DNA from: Haloprofundus halophilus
GTDB taxonomy: Archaea; Halobacteriota; Halobacteria; Halobacteriales; Haloferacaceae
Direction: 5' to 3'
Length of the DNA: 64,000 nucleotides
Assembly (NCBI RefSeq): GCF_003439925.1
Contig: NZ_QQRR01000002.1
Location: forward strand, 310,001 to 374,000
How positions within the stretch are numbered: the stretch's first letter is position 1; every line of letters begins with the position of its first letter. The notes under the pieces are model-generated. The model made no database searches. It was not told where the DNA came from and saw only the letters and a list, made by a program, of their open reading frames with translations. This document shows, one piece after another, positions 26,003 through 34,005 of the stretch. Position numbers and translations under genes: made by a program.

Positions 26003-26703
26003 ACGAGTTCACCCCGGTACGCGAGGACGATTCGTTCGGCCCCCTCGCCCGTCGTCTCCTCGAAGGCGACGACCTCCAACAGCGCCAGCCACCCCGGTAA
26101 CAGCAACACGACGGCGATGCCGAGCGAGACGCAGAGCCCCAACAGGAGCGCGGCGAAACAGGACTGCAGGACGCTGAACGAGGGCGTCTCCAGCAGGTGG
26201 TACGCCGCGTCGCGGAGTGCGGTGGTCGTAGACAGCTCCGTGCGAGGTTCTTCGGGCGCGCGAGCCACCAGCGAGGCGGCCCGAAAGAGGACGACGACGA
26301 CGATGACGACGGCGTACAAGCCAGCGAGCGCGCCGAGGAGGAACGCGGGCTGGCGGACGGTGAGCGCGATAGTCGAGTAGGCGTAGGTCGTCGCGACGAC
26401 GGCGATTGCGAGCAGACTGAGCGGGAGGCCACGTCGGAGATTCCGCCGAAACGACTCACGGAAGGCGGCGAGTCGCGCCCGTTCGCTCACCCTCCGTCCG
26501 GCGGCCTCGCCCTCGACGACATCGGTCATCGTCTCGACGAGCGCGAGAAGCGCCGCTCCGAGCGTGACGAGCGGGAGCGACGCGAGCGACGCGGCGACAC
26601 TCAGCGCGACGACGGTTACGAGATCGGAGTACGTCGCCCGGCCGAACGCCGAGACGGCGGCTATCGGGTCGAGGCGTTGGGTCTCGTCGGTCGTCGCGCG
26701 CAT
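25999..26703 (-). CDS. DUF624/YesL-like membrane protein
   Basis: 234 residues from ATG 26701-26703. Helix 1-2 contain ASLASLPLVTLGAALLALVE, which resembles the SLP-VT-G-A-TALY motif of the DUF624/YesL family; in bacteria such proteins neighbour sugar ABC importers, although their role is unproven. About five to six helices. The family assignment is by eye. A palindromic operator lies 45-60 bases upstream of the start, linking it to the sugar genes. First gene of a two-gene operon. Confidence 0.65.
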   Translation of the reverse strand: MRATTDETQRLDPIAAVSAFGRATYSDLVTVVALSVAASLASLPLVTLGAALLALVETMTDVVEGEAAGRRVSERARLAAFRESFRRNLRRGLPLSLLAIAVVATTYAYSTIALTVRQPAFLLGALAGLYAVVIVVVVLFRAASLVARAPEEPRTELSTTTALRDAAYHLLETPSFSVLQSCFAALLLGLCVSLGIAVVLLLPGWLALLEVVAFEETTGEGAERIVLAYRGELV

Positions 26704-26747
26704 CGCTCGTGTTGCCGCACGCCGGACGCAAAAGCACACCGGTAGCA

Positions 26748-26763
26748 CACTACCGGAGTAGTG
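26748..26763. promoter_or_regulatory. Palindromic operator, copy 3 (membrane operon)
   Basis: CACTACCGGAGTAGTG: seven-base arms with a single mismatch around GG. It lies 45 bases upstream of the DUF624-like start on the minus strand and about 90 bases upstream of the plus-strand oxidoreductase-like gene, so it could serve either. Confidence 0.7.
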
Positions 26764-26853
26764 TCGTTTCGGCGACTGGATTATCCCACTCGCCGTCGAA
26801 CGATACTCCGAGGGGTTCCATTGCACCATCTCGAATACATCTACACCGTCGGT

Positions 26854-27255
26854 ATGGACCGAGCGGAGGTCGAAGCGACGCTCGAACAGCGGACCGACGG
26901 CGTGCTGTCGCTCGCGCGAGACAGCGAGGCGTACGCGATTCCGGTCGCGTACTACTTCGACGGCGACGCGCTGTACTTCCGTCTCGGCAGACACGACGAG
27001 AGCGACAAACTGGCGTTCGCGGACGAGACGGCCGAGGCGTGTTTCGTGCTGTACGACGCCCCGTCGCCGGACGAGTCGTGGAGCGTCATCGTCCGCGGGC
27101 CGTTCACCAGACTCTCGCGGGACGACCGACCCGACGACGCCGAAATCAACGAGGCGTACACCTCGCTGCGCGTCTTCGGCGAGACGGTCGAGGATATCGA
27201 CCCGGTGTTCTACCGGCTGGACATCGAATCGGTCACCGGCCGTCGAACGTCGTAG
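26854..27255 (+). CDS. Pyridoxamine 5'-phosphate oxidase-like flavin-binding protein
   Basis: 133 residues. Split-barrel PNPOx-like fold: YAIPVAYYFDGDALYFRLG near residue 30 and ESWSVIVRGPFTRLSRDDRP near residue 80 match the FMN-binding pattern of nitroimidazole-resistance/PNPOx-like proteins. Single-domain members reduce or bind flavin or F420; the actual reaction is unknown. The start MDRAEVEATL at 26854 fits the beginning of the fold; a TATA-like AATACA lies about 22 bases upstream. Confidence 0.85.
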   Translation: MDRAEVEATLEQRTDGVLSLARDSEAYAIPVAYYFDGDALYFRLGRHDESDKLAFADETAEACFVLYDAPSPDESWSVIVRGPFTRLSRDDRPDDAEINEAYTSLRVFGETVEDIDPVFYRLDIESVTGRRTS

Positions 27256-27414
27256 GTCGAGTTTGGGAGGTCGCGCGGTAACTCACAGGAGAGCGTCGAC
27301 ACAGAACCGGGCTCCGCTCGAAGGAATTGTTCAATCAGAATTTGAGACGCACCTCATTACGTATCCAACAATTCTACCGGAGGGATTTTGGTGAAGGAGT
27401 CGAATGTAGGGACT

Positions 27415-27870
27415 ATGAGTTCCGATATTTTCGGCACAGTAATCGTCCCAATCGCCGGTCCAGACGACGCAGCGAACACCGCCCGAATCGTCTACCACTA
27501 TGCTCGTGAGGATTCACAGGTCATCGTCGTTCACGTCATCGAGAAGGGCGAAGGGGTACCCGACAAGGCATCCGTCGAACAGCGTCAAGCGTTCGCCGAA
27601 AAGGCGTATCAATCCTTTTTGGATGTGTTTCCCGACGACGGACCGACGCTTGAGTTCCGCACCTTATACGGGCGAAACGTCGGAGAAACGATTCGGGACG
27701 CCGCCGAAGAGGAAAACGCGACCTCGATTGCGTTCGTCCCGCGAGTTGGAAGCCGTTGGATCAAATTCCTCAGCGGAGATGTCACGACTGAGCTCTTCAA
27801 ACGGAGTAAAATACCAGTGATTGCACTCCCGAAGGAACAGAAGAGGATAGTTTTCACCCACGATGCGTGA
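27415..27870 (+). CDS. Single-domain UspA-like protein
   Basis: 151 residues from MSSDIFGTVIVPIAGPDD. UspA alpha/beta fold with IPVIALPKEQ at the end, but the ATP-loop region (VGSRWIKFLSGDVTTEL) is degenerate, so nucleotide binding may be weak. The start is the ATG at 27415; a TTG nine codons earlier is less likely. Followed by a zinc microprotein and TrkH on the same strand; Usp proteins often regulate potassium and other transporters, so a link to TrkH is plausible. The block 27.3-29.7 kb has visibly lower GC than its surroundings. Confidence 0.85.
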   Translation: MSSDIFGTVIVPIAGPDDAANTARIVYHYAREDSQVIVVHVIEKGEGVPDKASVEQRQAFAEKAYQSFLDVFPDDGPTLEFRTLYGRNVGETIRDAAEEENATSIAFVPRVGSRWIKFLSGDVTTELFKRSKIPVIALPKEQKRIVFTHDA

Positions 27871-27905
27871 CGAGACAGTACCCGAGTTACCCATCAGGAC
27901 CAACT

Positions 27906-28025
27906 ATGAAATGTGAGCGATGTGGGGACGATACGAGTGTGCAGGGATACGATGTAGATGGATTCACAGGATTTCTCTGTGAGAACTGTGTGGAAGAGTG
28001 GGACAGAATCCAAGAACAAAAATGA
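27906..28025 (+). CDS. 39-residue zinc-ribbon microprotein
   Basis: MKCERCGDDTSVQ, then LCENCVEEWDR, ending EQK. Two CXXC pairs (Cys3, Cys6, Cys25, Cys28) are ideally placed to bind one zinc. It starts 36 bases after the UspA-like gene and ends 90 bases before TrkH, all on one strand. Function unknown; could be a regulator of the cluster. Confidence 0.75.
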   Translation: MKCERCGDDTSVQGYDVDGFTGFLCENCVEEWDRIQEQK

Positions 28026-28114
28026 CTCCACGATGGAAACAATGAACAGTCTCCTCGAAGCGCAACCGAACCGAAACGCCCACCCGTTCGTCGTTCGACC
28101 ACCATAGATATTCG

Positions 28115-29662
28115 ATGGCCCGCACACCGAGCGTCTATGTCGATTACAGAGTAAGCGTGGCCCTCGTCGGGACAGTTCTCAAATACATCGGCATTACGCC
28201 GCTGTTCCCGCTCGTCCTGGCGTTCTATTACGGTGAAAACCCGGTCCCATTCGTCGCCACTAGCGTGCTCATGGTTGGCGGTGGATTCCTCTTAGAGCGA
28301 GTCAACAACGATGGCGAACTCAGACAGCGAGAGGTGTTCCTCTTAGTAAGTCTTGCGTGGCTGGTCGTGCCGTTAGTGGGAACGGTTCCGTATCTCGTCG
28401 CCGGAACAGGCACTGTTGCCAGTCCAGTCAACGCTCTGTTCGAGAGCATGAGTGGATTCACGACGACCGGTGCGACTGTTCTCGGGGAGATCTCGGTTGA
28501 GCGCCATGGGTACGCGATGCTGATGTGGCGCCAGCTCACCCAATGGCTCGGTGGTATGGGCATTCTCGTGTTGATGGTCGCCATCCTGCCAGAGCTCTCG
28601 GTTGGTGGTGCCCAGATCATGAAGCAGGAAGCACCGGGAATATCGCTGGAGAAGATGACGCCGCGCCTTCAGCAGACTGCGCGTGGGCTATGGGGAATCT
28701 ACGCCGGGTTCACCGTTCTCGCGATTGTCGTCTATTACGGGTTGCATCTGAGCGGATTAGCGCCGAACATGACCCTCTACAATGCGGTTGCGCACGCACT
28801 CACGACACTGCCTACCGGTGGATTCTCTCCGGAGGCACGGAGCGTGGAGGCGTTCACGCCTGCGGTCCAGTGGGCGGTAATGCCGTTCATGGTTGTCGCA
28901 GGGACGAACTTCGCTCTGTTCTGGTACGTCTTTCGGGGAGAGCCTCGCCGGTTAACCAACAATACAGAGTTCCGTGCGTATCTACTTGCCATCCTCGCTT
29001 TCGGGACAGTAATCTCGACAGTGCTCTTTCTCGGCGTTGGAATCGCCGAACCGCCGGCGAACCTCGACATCATTCCCGGAAATCTCGAAAATTCGCTCCG
29101 GCAGGGACTCTTTCAGGTGATCGCTATCGTGACGACGACTGGGTACGCGAGTATGGATTTCAACACCTGGGATGCCTCTGCACAGACGATACTGTTGTTT
29201 GCGTATTTTCTGGGCGGCTCTGCGGGGTCGGCAGCCGGTTCGATCAAGATTGTCCGGTGGGTTCTCGTCAAAAAGGCTATCTTCCGAACACTGTTCACGT
29301 CGGTCCATCCCGAGGCCGTTAAACCGCTACGACTCGACCGGAAAGTCGTCGACGAGCAGACTATTCGAGATGTACTCGTGTTCATACTGCTCTTTTTGGC
29401 GATATTCACCCTCTCGACGGTGCTTCTGTACCTCGATACTCTCCGAACGGCTGGCGTATCGTTGTCTGGTCTCGAGGCGATGAGCGTCGCCATTGCCACG
29501 CTGGGGAACATTGGTCCGGGCTTCGGTGTTGTTGGTCCGATGAACAGTTTCCTGCCGTTCTCGGATGCCGCAAAACTCTACATGGTCTTTCTGATGTGGA
29601 TTGGTCGTTTGGAGGTGCTCTCGGTGCTGGTCATCCTCACACCGACGTTTTGGCGGCAGTGA
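28115..29662 (+). CDS. trkH: TrkH-family potassium transporter
   Basis: 515-residue membrane protein with the four M-P-M repeats of Trk/Ktr K+ channels. Selectivity-filter segments: SGFTTTGATVL near residue 115, TTLPTGGFSPEARS near residue 230, TTTGYASMDFN near residue 345, and IATLGNIGPGFGVVG near residue 465. It takes up K+, a main osmolyte in haloarchaea. No trkA gene follows; the Usp-like gene upstream may take a regulatory role. Lower GC than neighbours suggests acquisition from another lineage. Confidence 0.93.
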   Translation: MARTPSVYVDYRVSVALVGTVLKYIGITPLFPLVLAFYYGENPVPFVATSVLMVGGGFLLERVNNDGELRQREVFLLVSLAWLVVPLVGTVPYLVAGTGTVASPVNALFESMSGFTTTGATVLGEISVERHGYAMLMWRQLTQWLGGMGILVLMVAILPELSVGGAQIMKQEAPGISLEKMTPRLQQTARGLWGIYAGFTVLAIVVYYGLHLSGLAPNMTLYNAVAHALTTLPTGGFSPEARSVEAFTPAVQWAVMPFMVVAGTNFALFWYVFRGEPRRLTNNTEFRAYLLAILAFGTVISTVLFLGVGIAEPPANLDIIPGNLENSLRQGLFQVIAIVTTTGYASMDFNTWDASAQTILLFAYFLGGSAGSAAGSIKIVRWVLVKKAIFRTLFTSVHPEAVKPLRLDRKVVDEQTIRDVLVFILLFLAIFTLSTVLLYLDTLRTAGVSLSGLEAMSVAIATLGNIGPGFGVVGPMNSFLPFSDAAKLYMVFLMWIGRLEVLSVLVILTPTFWRQ

Positions 29663-29848
29663 CGACCCTTAGTAGATGCACCGTTCTCAGAACATCCTTC
29701 CTTGTATACTCCCCCGTATCTCGCACGCTATTCCTATCCCGCTCCGGTGGGTTTCGACAGAGCCAGTGACGCCGTGCGACCGGGAGCCACCACCGGCAAG
29801 AACCCCCCACTCGCGTGGCTCTTTGAGGCCGATTTGCCAAGGGGTGGT

Positions 29849-31516
29849 ATGGACGCCAGTGACCTCGACAGTTTCACCTCACGCCGGTCGACCGTGTACG
29901 GTCGTCGCGGCGTGGTCTCCACGAGCCAACCGCTCGCCGCGCAGGCGGGAATCACCACCCTCCAGGAGGGCGGCAACGCCTTCGACGCGGCCGTCGCCAC
30001 CGCGGCGGCGCTGAACGTCGTCGAACCCACGTCGACGGGCCTCGGCGGCGACGTGTTCGCGCTCTACCGCACCGCCGACGGCGAGGTCGGCGCGATGCGC
30101 TCCTGCGGCGGTGCGCCCTCGGGAACGAGCATCGAGAAAGTGCGGGAGGCTATCGAAGACGCCGACGAGGAGACGCGCTCGTCGTGGTATCCGGCCTCTC
30201 GCGGCTACGCCGTCGACTCCGCGGAGGAGGCGGGGATGCCCTTCCTCGGTCCGCACGCCGTGACGGTTCCCGGAACCGCCCGCGGGTGGGAGACCACGGT
30301 GGAGGAACTCGGTCGGATGACGCTCGCCGAGGTGCTCCAACCGGCCATCGAGTACGCGAACAACGGCTACCCGGTCACCGAAGTCGTCTCCGCGCAGTGG
30401 CAGCACGGCGAGGAACTGTTCAAATCCGAGCACGCCCGCGACGCCTACCTCTTCGACGGCGAAGCGCCCGAGACGGGCGATATGGTGTCGCTGCCGAAAC
30501 TCGGTGCGACGATGGAGCGCATCGCCGAAGAGGGTGCGGACATCGTCTACGAGGGCGACATCGCCGAAGCCATCGCGAGCGAAATCCAGGAACTCGGCGG
30601 CTTCATGACCGTCGACGACCTCGCCGACTTCGAACCGGAGTTCGTCGACCCGGTGTCGACGACGTACAACGGCGCCGAAATCTACGAACTGCCGCCGAAC
30701 AATCAGGGACTCATCGCGCTCGAAGCGCTCAACATCGCAGAAGAACTCGGCGCGGCCGACCACCCCCTCGATTCGGCCGAGCGCGTCCACTACTTCGCGG
30801 AGGCGATGAAACTCGCGTTCCACGACGGCCACCGCTACATCACCGACCCCGAGTACGAGGAGATTCCGCCGCTGGCGTCGAAGGAGTGGGCGAGAAAGCG
30901 CGCCGAGGGAGTCGGCGAGACGGCCGACCACGACGTGAGCTTCGGGGTTCCGGACGCGCAGGCCGAAGACGCCGACACCGTGCTGCTCTGCGTCGCCGAC
31001 GACGAGGGCAACGTCGTCTCCTACATCAACTCCCGATTCGCCGGCTTCGGCTCGGGCGTCGTTGCGGGCGATACGGGCATCGCGCTGCAGAACCGCGGCG
31101 CGTCGTTCTCGCTGGACCCCGACCACCCGAACCGCCTCGAAGCGGGTAAGCGACCGTTCCACACCCTCGTGCCCGCCGTCGCCAAACTCGGCGAGGACGA
31201 CTGGGCGGCGTTCGGCGTGATGGGCGGGTACATGCAGCCGCAGGGCCACGCGCAGGTCATCTCGAACGTCGTCGACTACGATCTCTCGATTCAAGCCGCG
31301 TTGGACCGCCCGCGCTGGCGCTACCGCGAGGACGGACAGCTCGCGGTCGAGGAGTTCTCGGACTCCGGCGTGCCGACGGCGCTCACCCGGATGGGCCACG
31401 AGGTGCAGATTCTCGCGCCGCTGATGTTCGGCGGCGCGCAGTTCGTCCGCAACGAAGACGGCGTCCTCTCGGCGGCGACGGAACCCCGAAAAGACGGCAA
31501 CGCGTTGGGGTACTGA
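29849..31516 (+). CDS. ggt: Gamma-glutamyltransferase-family protein
   Basis: 555 residues, Ntn-hydrolase that self-cleaves into large and small subunits. The catalytic Thr should be Thr377 in DTVLLCVADDEGNVVS, aligned by its downstream DEGN motif; GFVMGGYMQPQGHAQ (about residue 460) follows as in the family. No signal peptide is visible, so it may act in the cytosol, on gamma-glutamylcysteine (the haloarchaeal thiol) or related amides. The start MDASDLDSF at 29849 is chosen; the upstream open stretch reads as non-coding. Confidence 0.88.
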   Translation: MDASDLDSFTSRRSTVYGRRGVVSTSQPLAAQAGITTLQEGGNAFDAAVATAAALNVVEPTSTGLGGDVFALYRTADGEVGAMRSCGGAPSGTSIEKVREAIEDADEETRSSWYPASRGYAVDSAEEAGMPFLGPHAVTVPGTARGWETTVEELGRMTLAEVLQPAIEYANNGYPVTEVVSAQWQHGEELFKSEHARDAYLFDGEAPETGDMVSLPKLGATMERIAEEGADIVYEGDIAEAIASEIQELGGFMTVDDLADFEPEFVDPVSTTYNGAEIYELPPNNQGLIALEALNIAEELGAADHPLDSAERVHYFAEAMKLAFHDGHRYITDPEYEEIPPLASKEWARKRAEGVGETADHDVSFGVPDAQAEDADTVLLCVADDEGNVVSYINSRFAGFGSGVVAGDTGIALQNRGASFSLDPDHPNRLEAGKRPFHTLVPAVAKLGEDDWAAFGVMGGYMQPQGHAQVISNVVDYDLSIQAALDRPRWRYREDGQLAVEEFSDSGVPTALTRMGHEVQILAPLMFGGAQFVRNEDGVLSAATEPRKDGNALGY

Positions 31517-31715
31517 GGCTCGCACTCGGCACTTCACAGTACCGATAACTCAGCCGCGCTGATTGCTATTTCTCACCCGGTGCAACCACCGTCGCGCGAC
31601 GTTGCATCGCTCGTCGGAAACCGAGAACATATTTTCTTCCAGAGCCTGAATGAGGAGTCGTGACCTCTCTCCGCCCTCTTTACCCCCTCGTGTGTCGAAC
31701 GAGTGGTGATACCTC

Positions 31716-33299
31716 GTGACACAGCCGATGGGTGATACCGACGACTCGAACGTCGTCTCCGAACTTCGGCAGTTCCGCCCGAGCGCCGTCGCGGGGCTGT
31801 TCTCCCGCGCGGACGCCCGCTACGTCTCGCCCGTACTCCTGGCGGGTGTCGCCGTCTACGCTCTGTATCTGACGGTCAACGCCTACCCGGGTTACGGTGC
31901 CGGCCTCTACAACCTGATGGGCGAACAGATCGCCGCTAACGGCTATCTCCCGCCCGAATCCATACCGTACTACACGGTCGACGGCGTCCCCTTCGCGTAC
32001 CCGCCGCTGATGTTCTACGTCATCGCCGCGATACGCGACGTGACGGGCGTCGGGCCGTTCGCACTCGCGCGCTTCTTCCCCGGGCTCGTCACCATCGCGT
32101 ATCTCGCGCCGACGTATCTGCTCGCGCGCGACGTGCTCGCCTCCCGTCCGGCGGCGTCGGCCGTCGGACTCCTCGTCGCGCTCAACCCGAAGGTGCTCCA
32201 GTGGCACATCACCGCCGGCGGGTTAGTCCGCGCACCCGCGTTCCTGTTCGCCGTCTGCGGCATCTACGCCGGGTACAGACTGTACACCGCCGTCGAGACG
32301 ACGGGCTACGAACGCCGGTGGCTCGCCGTCTCCGCGCTCTGCTTCGGGCTGACGCTCCTGACGCACCCGACGTACACGCTGTTTTTCGTCGGCAGTTTCG
32401 TCATCCTGTGGCTCTCGCTCGACCGGTCGCTCGCGGGCTTTCTCCGCGGGGGCGTCGTCGCCGCCGGCGGGTTCGCGCTGGCGACGCCGTGGCTGCTCTG
32501 GAACGTCTCCACGCACGGTATCGAGGTGTTCACCGAGGCCTCCGGAACGCACGGCGGCATCGGCGGCGGACTCGGCGTCACCCCGTGGCTCGCGATACCG
32601 CTCCTGCTCGCAGCGGCGCTGTTTCTCGTCCGGCGACCGTTCCTCGGCGTCTGGACCGTCGCGGCGGCGCTGTTGTTCCAGCAGGCGCGATTCGTCGCGT
32701 TCGTCGGCACGTTCGCCGTCGTCGCGCTGGCGTTCGCGCCGGTCCGAACCGCGGTCGCCGAGCGAGTTCCCCGACCGAAGCGACGGACGCTCGCCGCCGT
32801 CGCCGTCGCCGTGACGCTGATCTGCGGTCTCGGCGTCGTCGGCTACTCGATGACCGTCGCCGAACCCTCCATCGCGCCCGCCTTCGTCGACGACGACGAC
32901 GTGGCCGCGATGGAGTGGGCCGGCGACGAGACCCCCGATGACGCGACGTTCGTCGTCGTCGGCGACGCCGCCGAGTGGTTCCCCGACGTCAGCAAGCGGA
33001 CAATGGTGGTCGGCCTGTGGGGCGTCGAATGGGAAGGGGCGGAGACGTACGCCGAGCAGAAAGAGCTGTACCGGACGGTGTCGACCTGTGACTCCGCCGA
33101 CTGCATCTCCGAGACGTTGAACGCGGCGGACGTGACGCCCGACTACCTCTACGTCCCGAAGGGGACGTACATCGTCCGTGGGAAGCGAACTACCGGCGGC
33201 GGCGAACTCGCGGCGTCGTTGATGGCCGCCGAGGGTTACGAGGCGGCGTACGAGAACGACGGCGTCGTCGTCTTCCGCGTGGTGTCGACGGAGTCGTAG
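31716..33299 (+). CDS. GT-C-fold membrane glycosyltransferase-like protein
   Basis: 527 residues. N-terminal cytosolic part, then about ten helices with a long loop after helix 1 (GEQIAANGYLPPESIPYYTVDGVPF-AYPPL), the acidic/proline-rich loop typical of GT-C enzymes that use polyprenyl-phosphate sugars, and a soluble domain (about 390-527). GTG at 31716 or ATG at 31728 are possible starts. Could take part in S-layer or lipid glycosylation. Specific donor unknown. Confidence 0.72.
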   Translation: MTQPMGDTDDSNVVSELRQFRPSAVAGLFSRADARYVSPVLLAGVAVYALYLTVNAYPGYGAGLYNLMGEQIAANGYLPPESIPYYTVDGVPFAYPPLMFYVIAAIRDVTGVGPFALARFFPGLVTIAYLAPTYLLARDVLASRPAASAVGLLVALNPKVLQWHITAGGLVRAPAFLFAVCGIYAGYRLYTAVETTGYERRWLAVSALCFGLTLLTHPTYTLFFVGSFVILWLSLDRSLAGFLRGGVVAAGGFALATPWLLWNVSTHGIEVFTEASGTHGGIGGGLGVTPWLAIPLLLAAALFLVRRPFLGVWTVAAALLFQQARFVAFVGTFAVVALAFAPVRTAVAERVPRPKRRTLAAVAVAVTLICGLGVVGYSMTVAEPSIAPAFVDDDDVAAMEWAGDETPDDATFVVVGDAAEWFPDVSKRTMVVGLWGVEWEGAETYAEQKELYRTVSTCDSADCISETLNAADVTPDYLYVPKGTYIVRGKRTTGGGELAASLMAAEGYEAAYENDGVVVFRVVSTES

Positions 33300-33355
33300 T
33301 TCGTTCCAGCTCTCTTTTCGGATCGTTCGGTGCCACGTCGACGGGAACCCTAAGT

Positions 33356-33379
33356 ACGTGTACACGTAGACGTATACGT
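33356..33379 (+). promoter_or_regulatory. Double palindrome overlapping the vapBC promoter
   Basis: ACGTGTACACGT (33356-33367) and ACGTATACGT (33370-33379) are perfect palindromes separated by two bases, ending directly at the vapB start. They likely contain the TATA-like core and the autoregulatory operator bound by the VapB-VapC complex. Confidence 0.6.
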
Positions 33380-33607
33380 ATGGGGACGAAGAGTCTCACA
33401 ATCACCGACGAAGCGTACGAGCGTCTGAAGGCACACAAAAAAGAAGGGGAGAGTTTCACGGATACAATTCTCCGTCTCACGGGGAGTGAGCGGGATATCA
33501 TGAAAGGATTCGGCTCGTGGAAGGGGACCGGCCTTCGCGAGGCCGTCGAAGAAACGGAAGACGAGTTCGACGACGACCTCGAGGAGCGTCGAAATGAACT
33601 GTTTTGA
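33380..33607 (+). CDS. vapB: VapB-type antitoxin (DUF217-like)
   Basis: 75 residues. N-terminal ribbon-helix-helix (KSLTITDEAYERLKAHKKEGESF) and an acidic C-terminus (VEETEDEFDDDLEERRNELF) that fits into the VapC active site. Overlaps vapC by 14 bases. Leaderless, as the start directly follows the double palindrome. Confidence 0.88.
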   Translation: MGTKSLTITDEAYERLKAHKKEGESFTDTILRLTGSERDIMKGFGSWKGTGLREAVEETEDEFDDDLEERRNELF

Positions 33608-33977
33608 CACGAGTGCGCTCATCGACTATCTCGAAGGCTCCGAGGAACTAAAGCAGGTACTCGAAACGCGCGAAAATCAGCCGTTTTTCGCCCCGACAGT
33701 AGTGCTGCACGAAGTATTCGTCGGCGCTGCTCGTCTTCGCGGGGAGGAGGGTGTCCGCGAAGTCCGTGAGGATCTAAACTGGATCGAGCCACTCGAACTG
33801 ACCGTTGACGATGCGGCAGAGGCAGCGTACGTGAGCGCTGAGCTGTCCGATGCCGGAACTCCGATTGGGTCGATGGATACGCTCATCGCGGGTATCTGTC
33901 GCTCGTCGGGTTCGACGCTAATCACACGAGATGGCCACTTCGACCGCGTGGACGGTCTCGAGACGCTCACGTACTGA
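33594..33977 (+). CDS. vapC: VapC-type PIN-domain RNase toxin
   Basis: 127-residue PIN domain with intact acidic residues Asp5 (CFDTSALID), Glu40 (LHEVF), Asp95 (SMDTLIAG) and Asp113 (TRDGHFDRV), which bind Mg/Mn for RNA cleavage. Overlaps vapB. Contrast with the broken PIN gene at 1297-1689. Confidence 0.92.
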   Translation: MNCFDTSALIDYLEGSEELKQVLETRENQPFFAPTVVLHEVFVGAARLRGEEGVREVREDLNWIEPLELTVDDAAEAAYVSAELSDAGTPIGSMDTLIAGICRSSGSTLITRDGHFDRVDGLETLTY

Positions 33978-34005
33978 CCTACTGTTGGAGACTGACAGTT
34001 CCCGT

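Noticed and set aside
29879-31537. Minus-strand 552-residue frame opposite gamma-glutamyltransferase
   Set aside because: Antisense shadow; no motif, and the plus strand has the catalytic Thr region.
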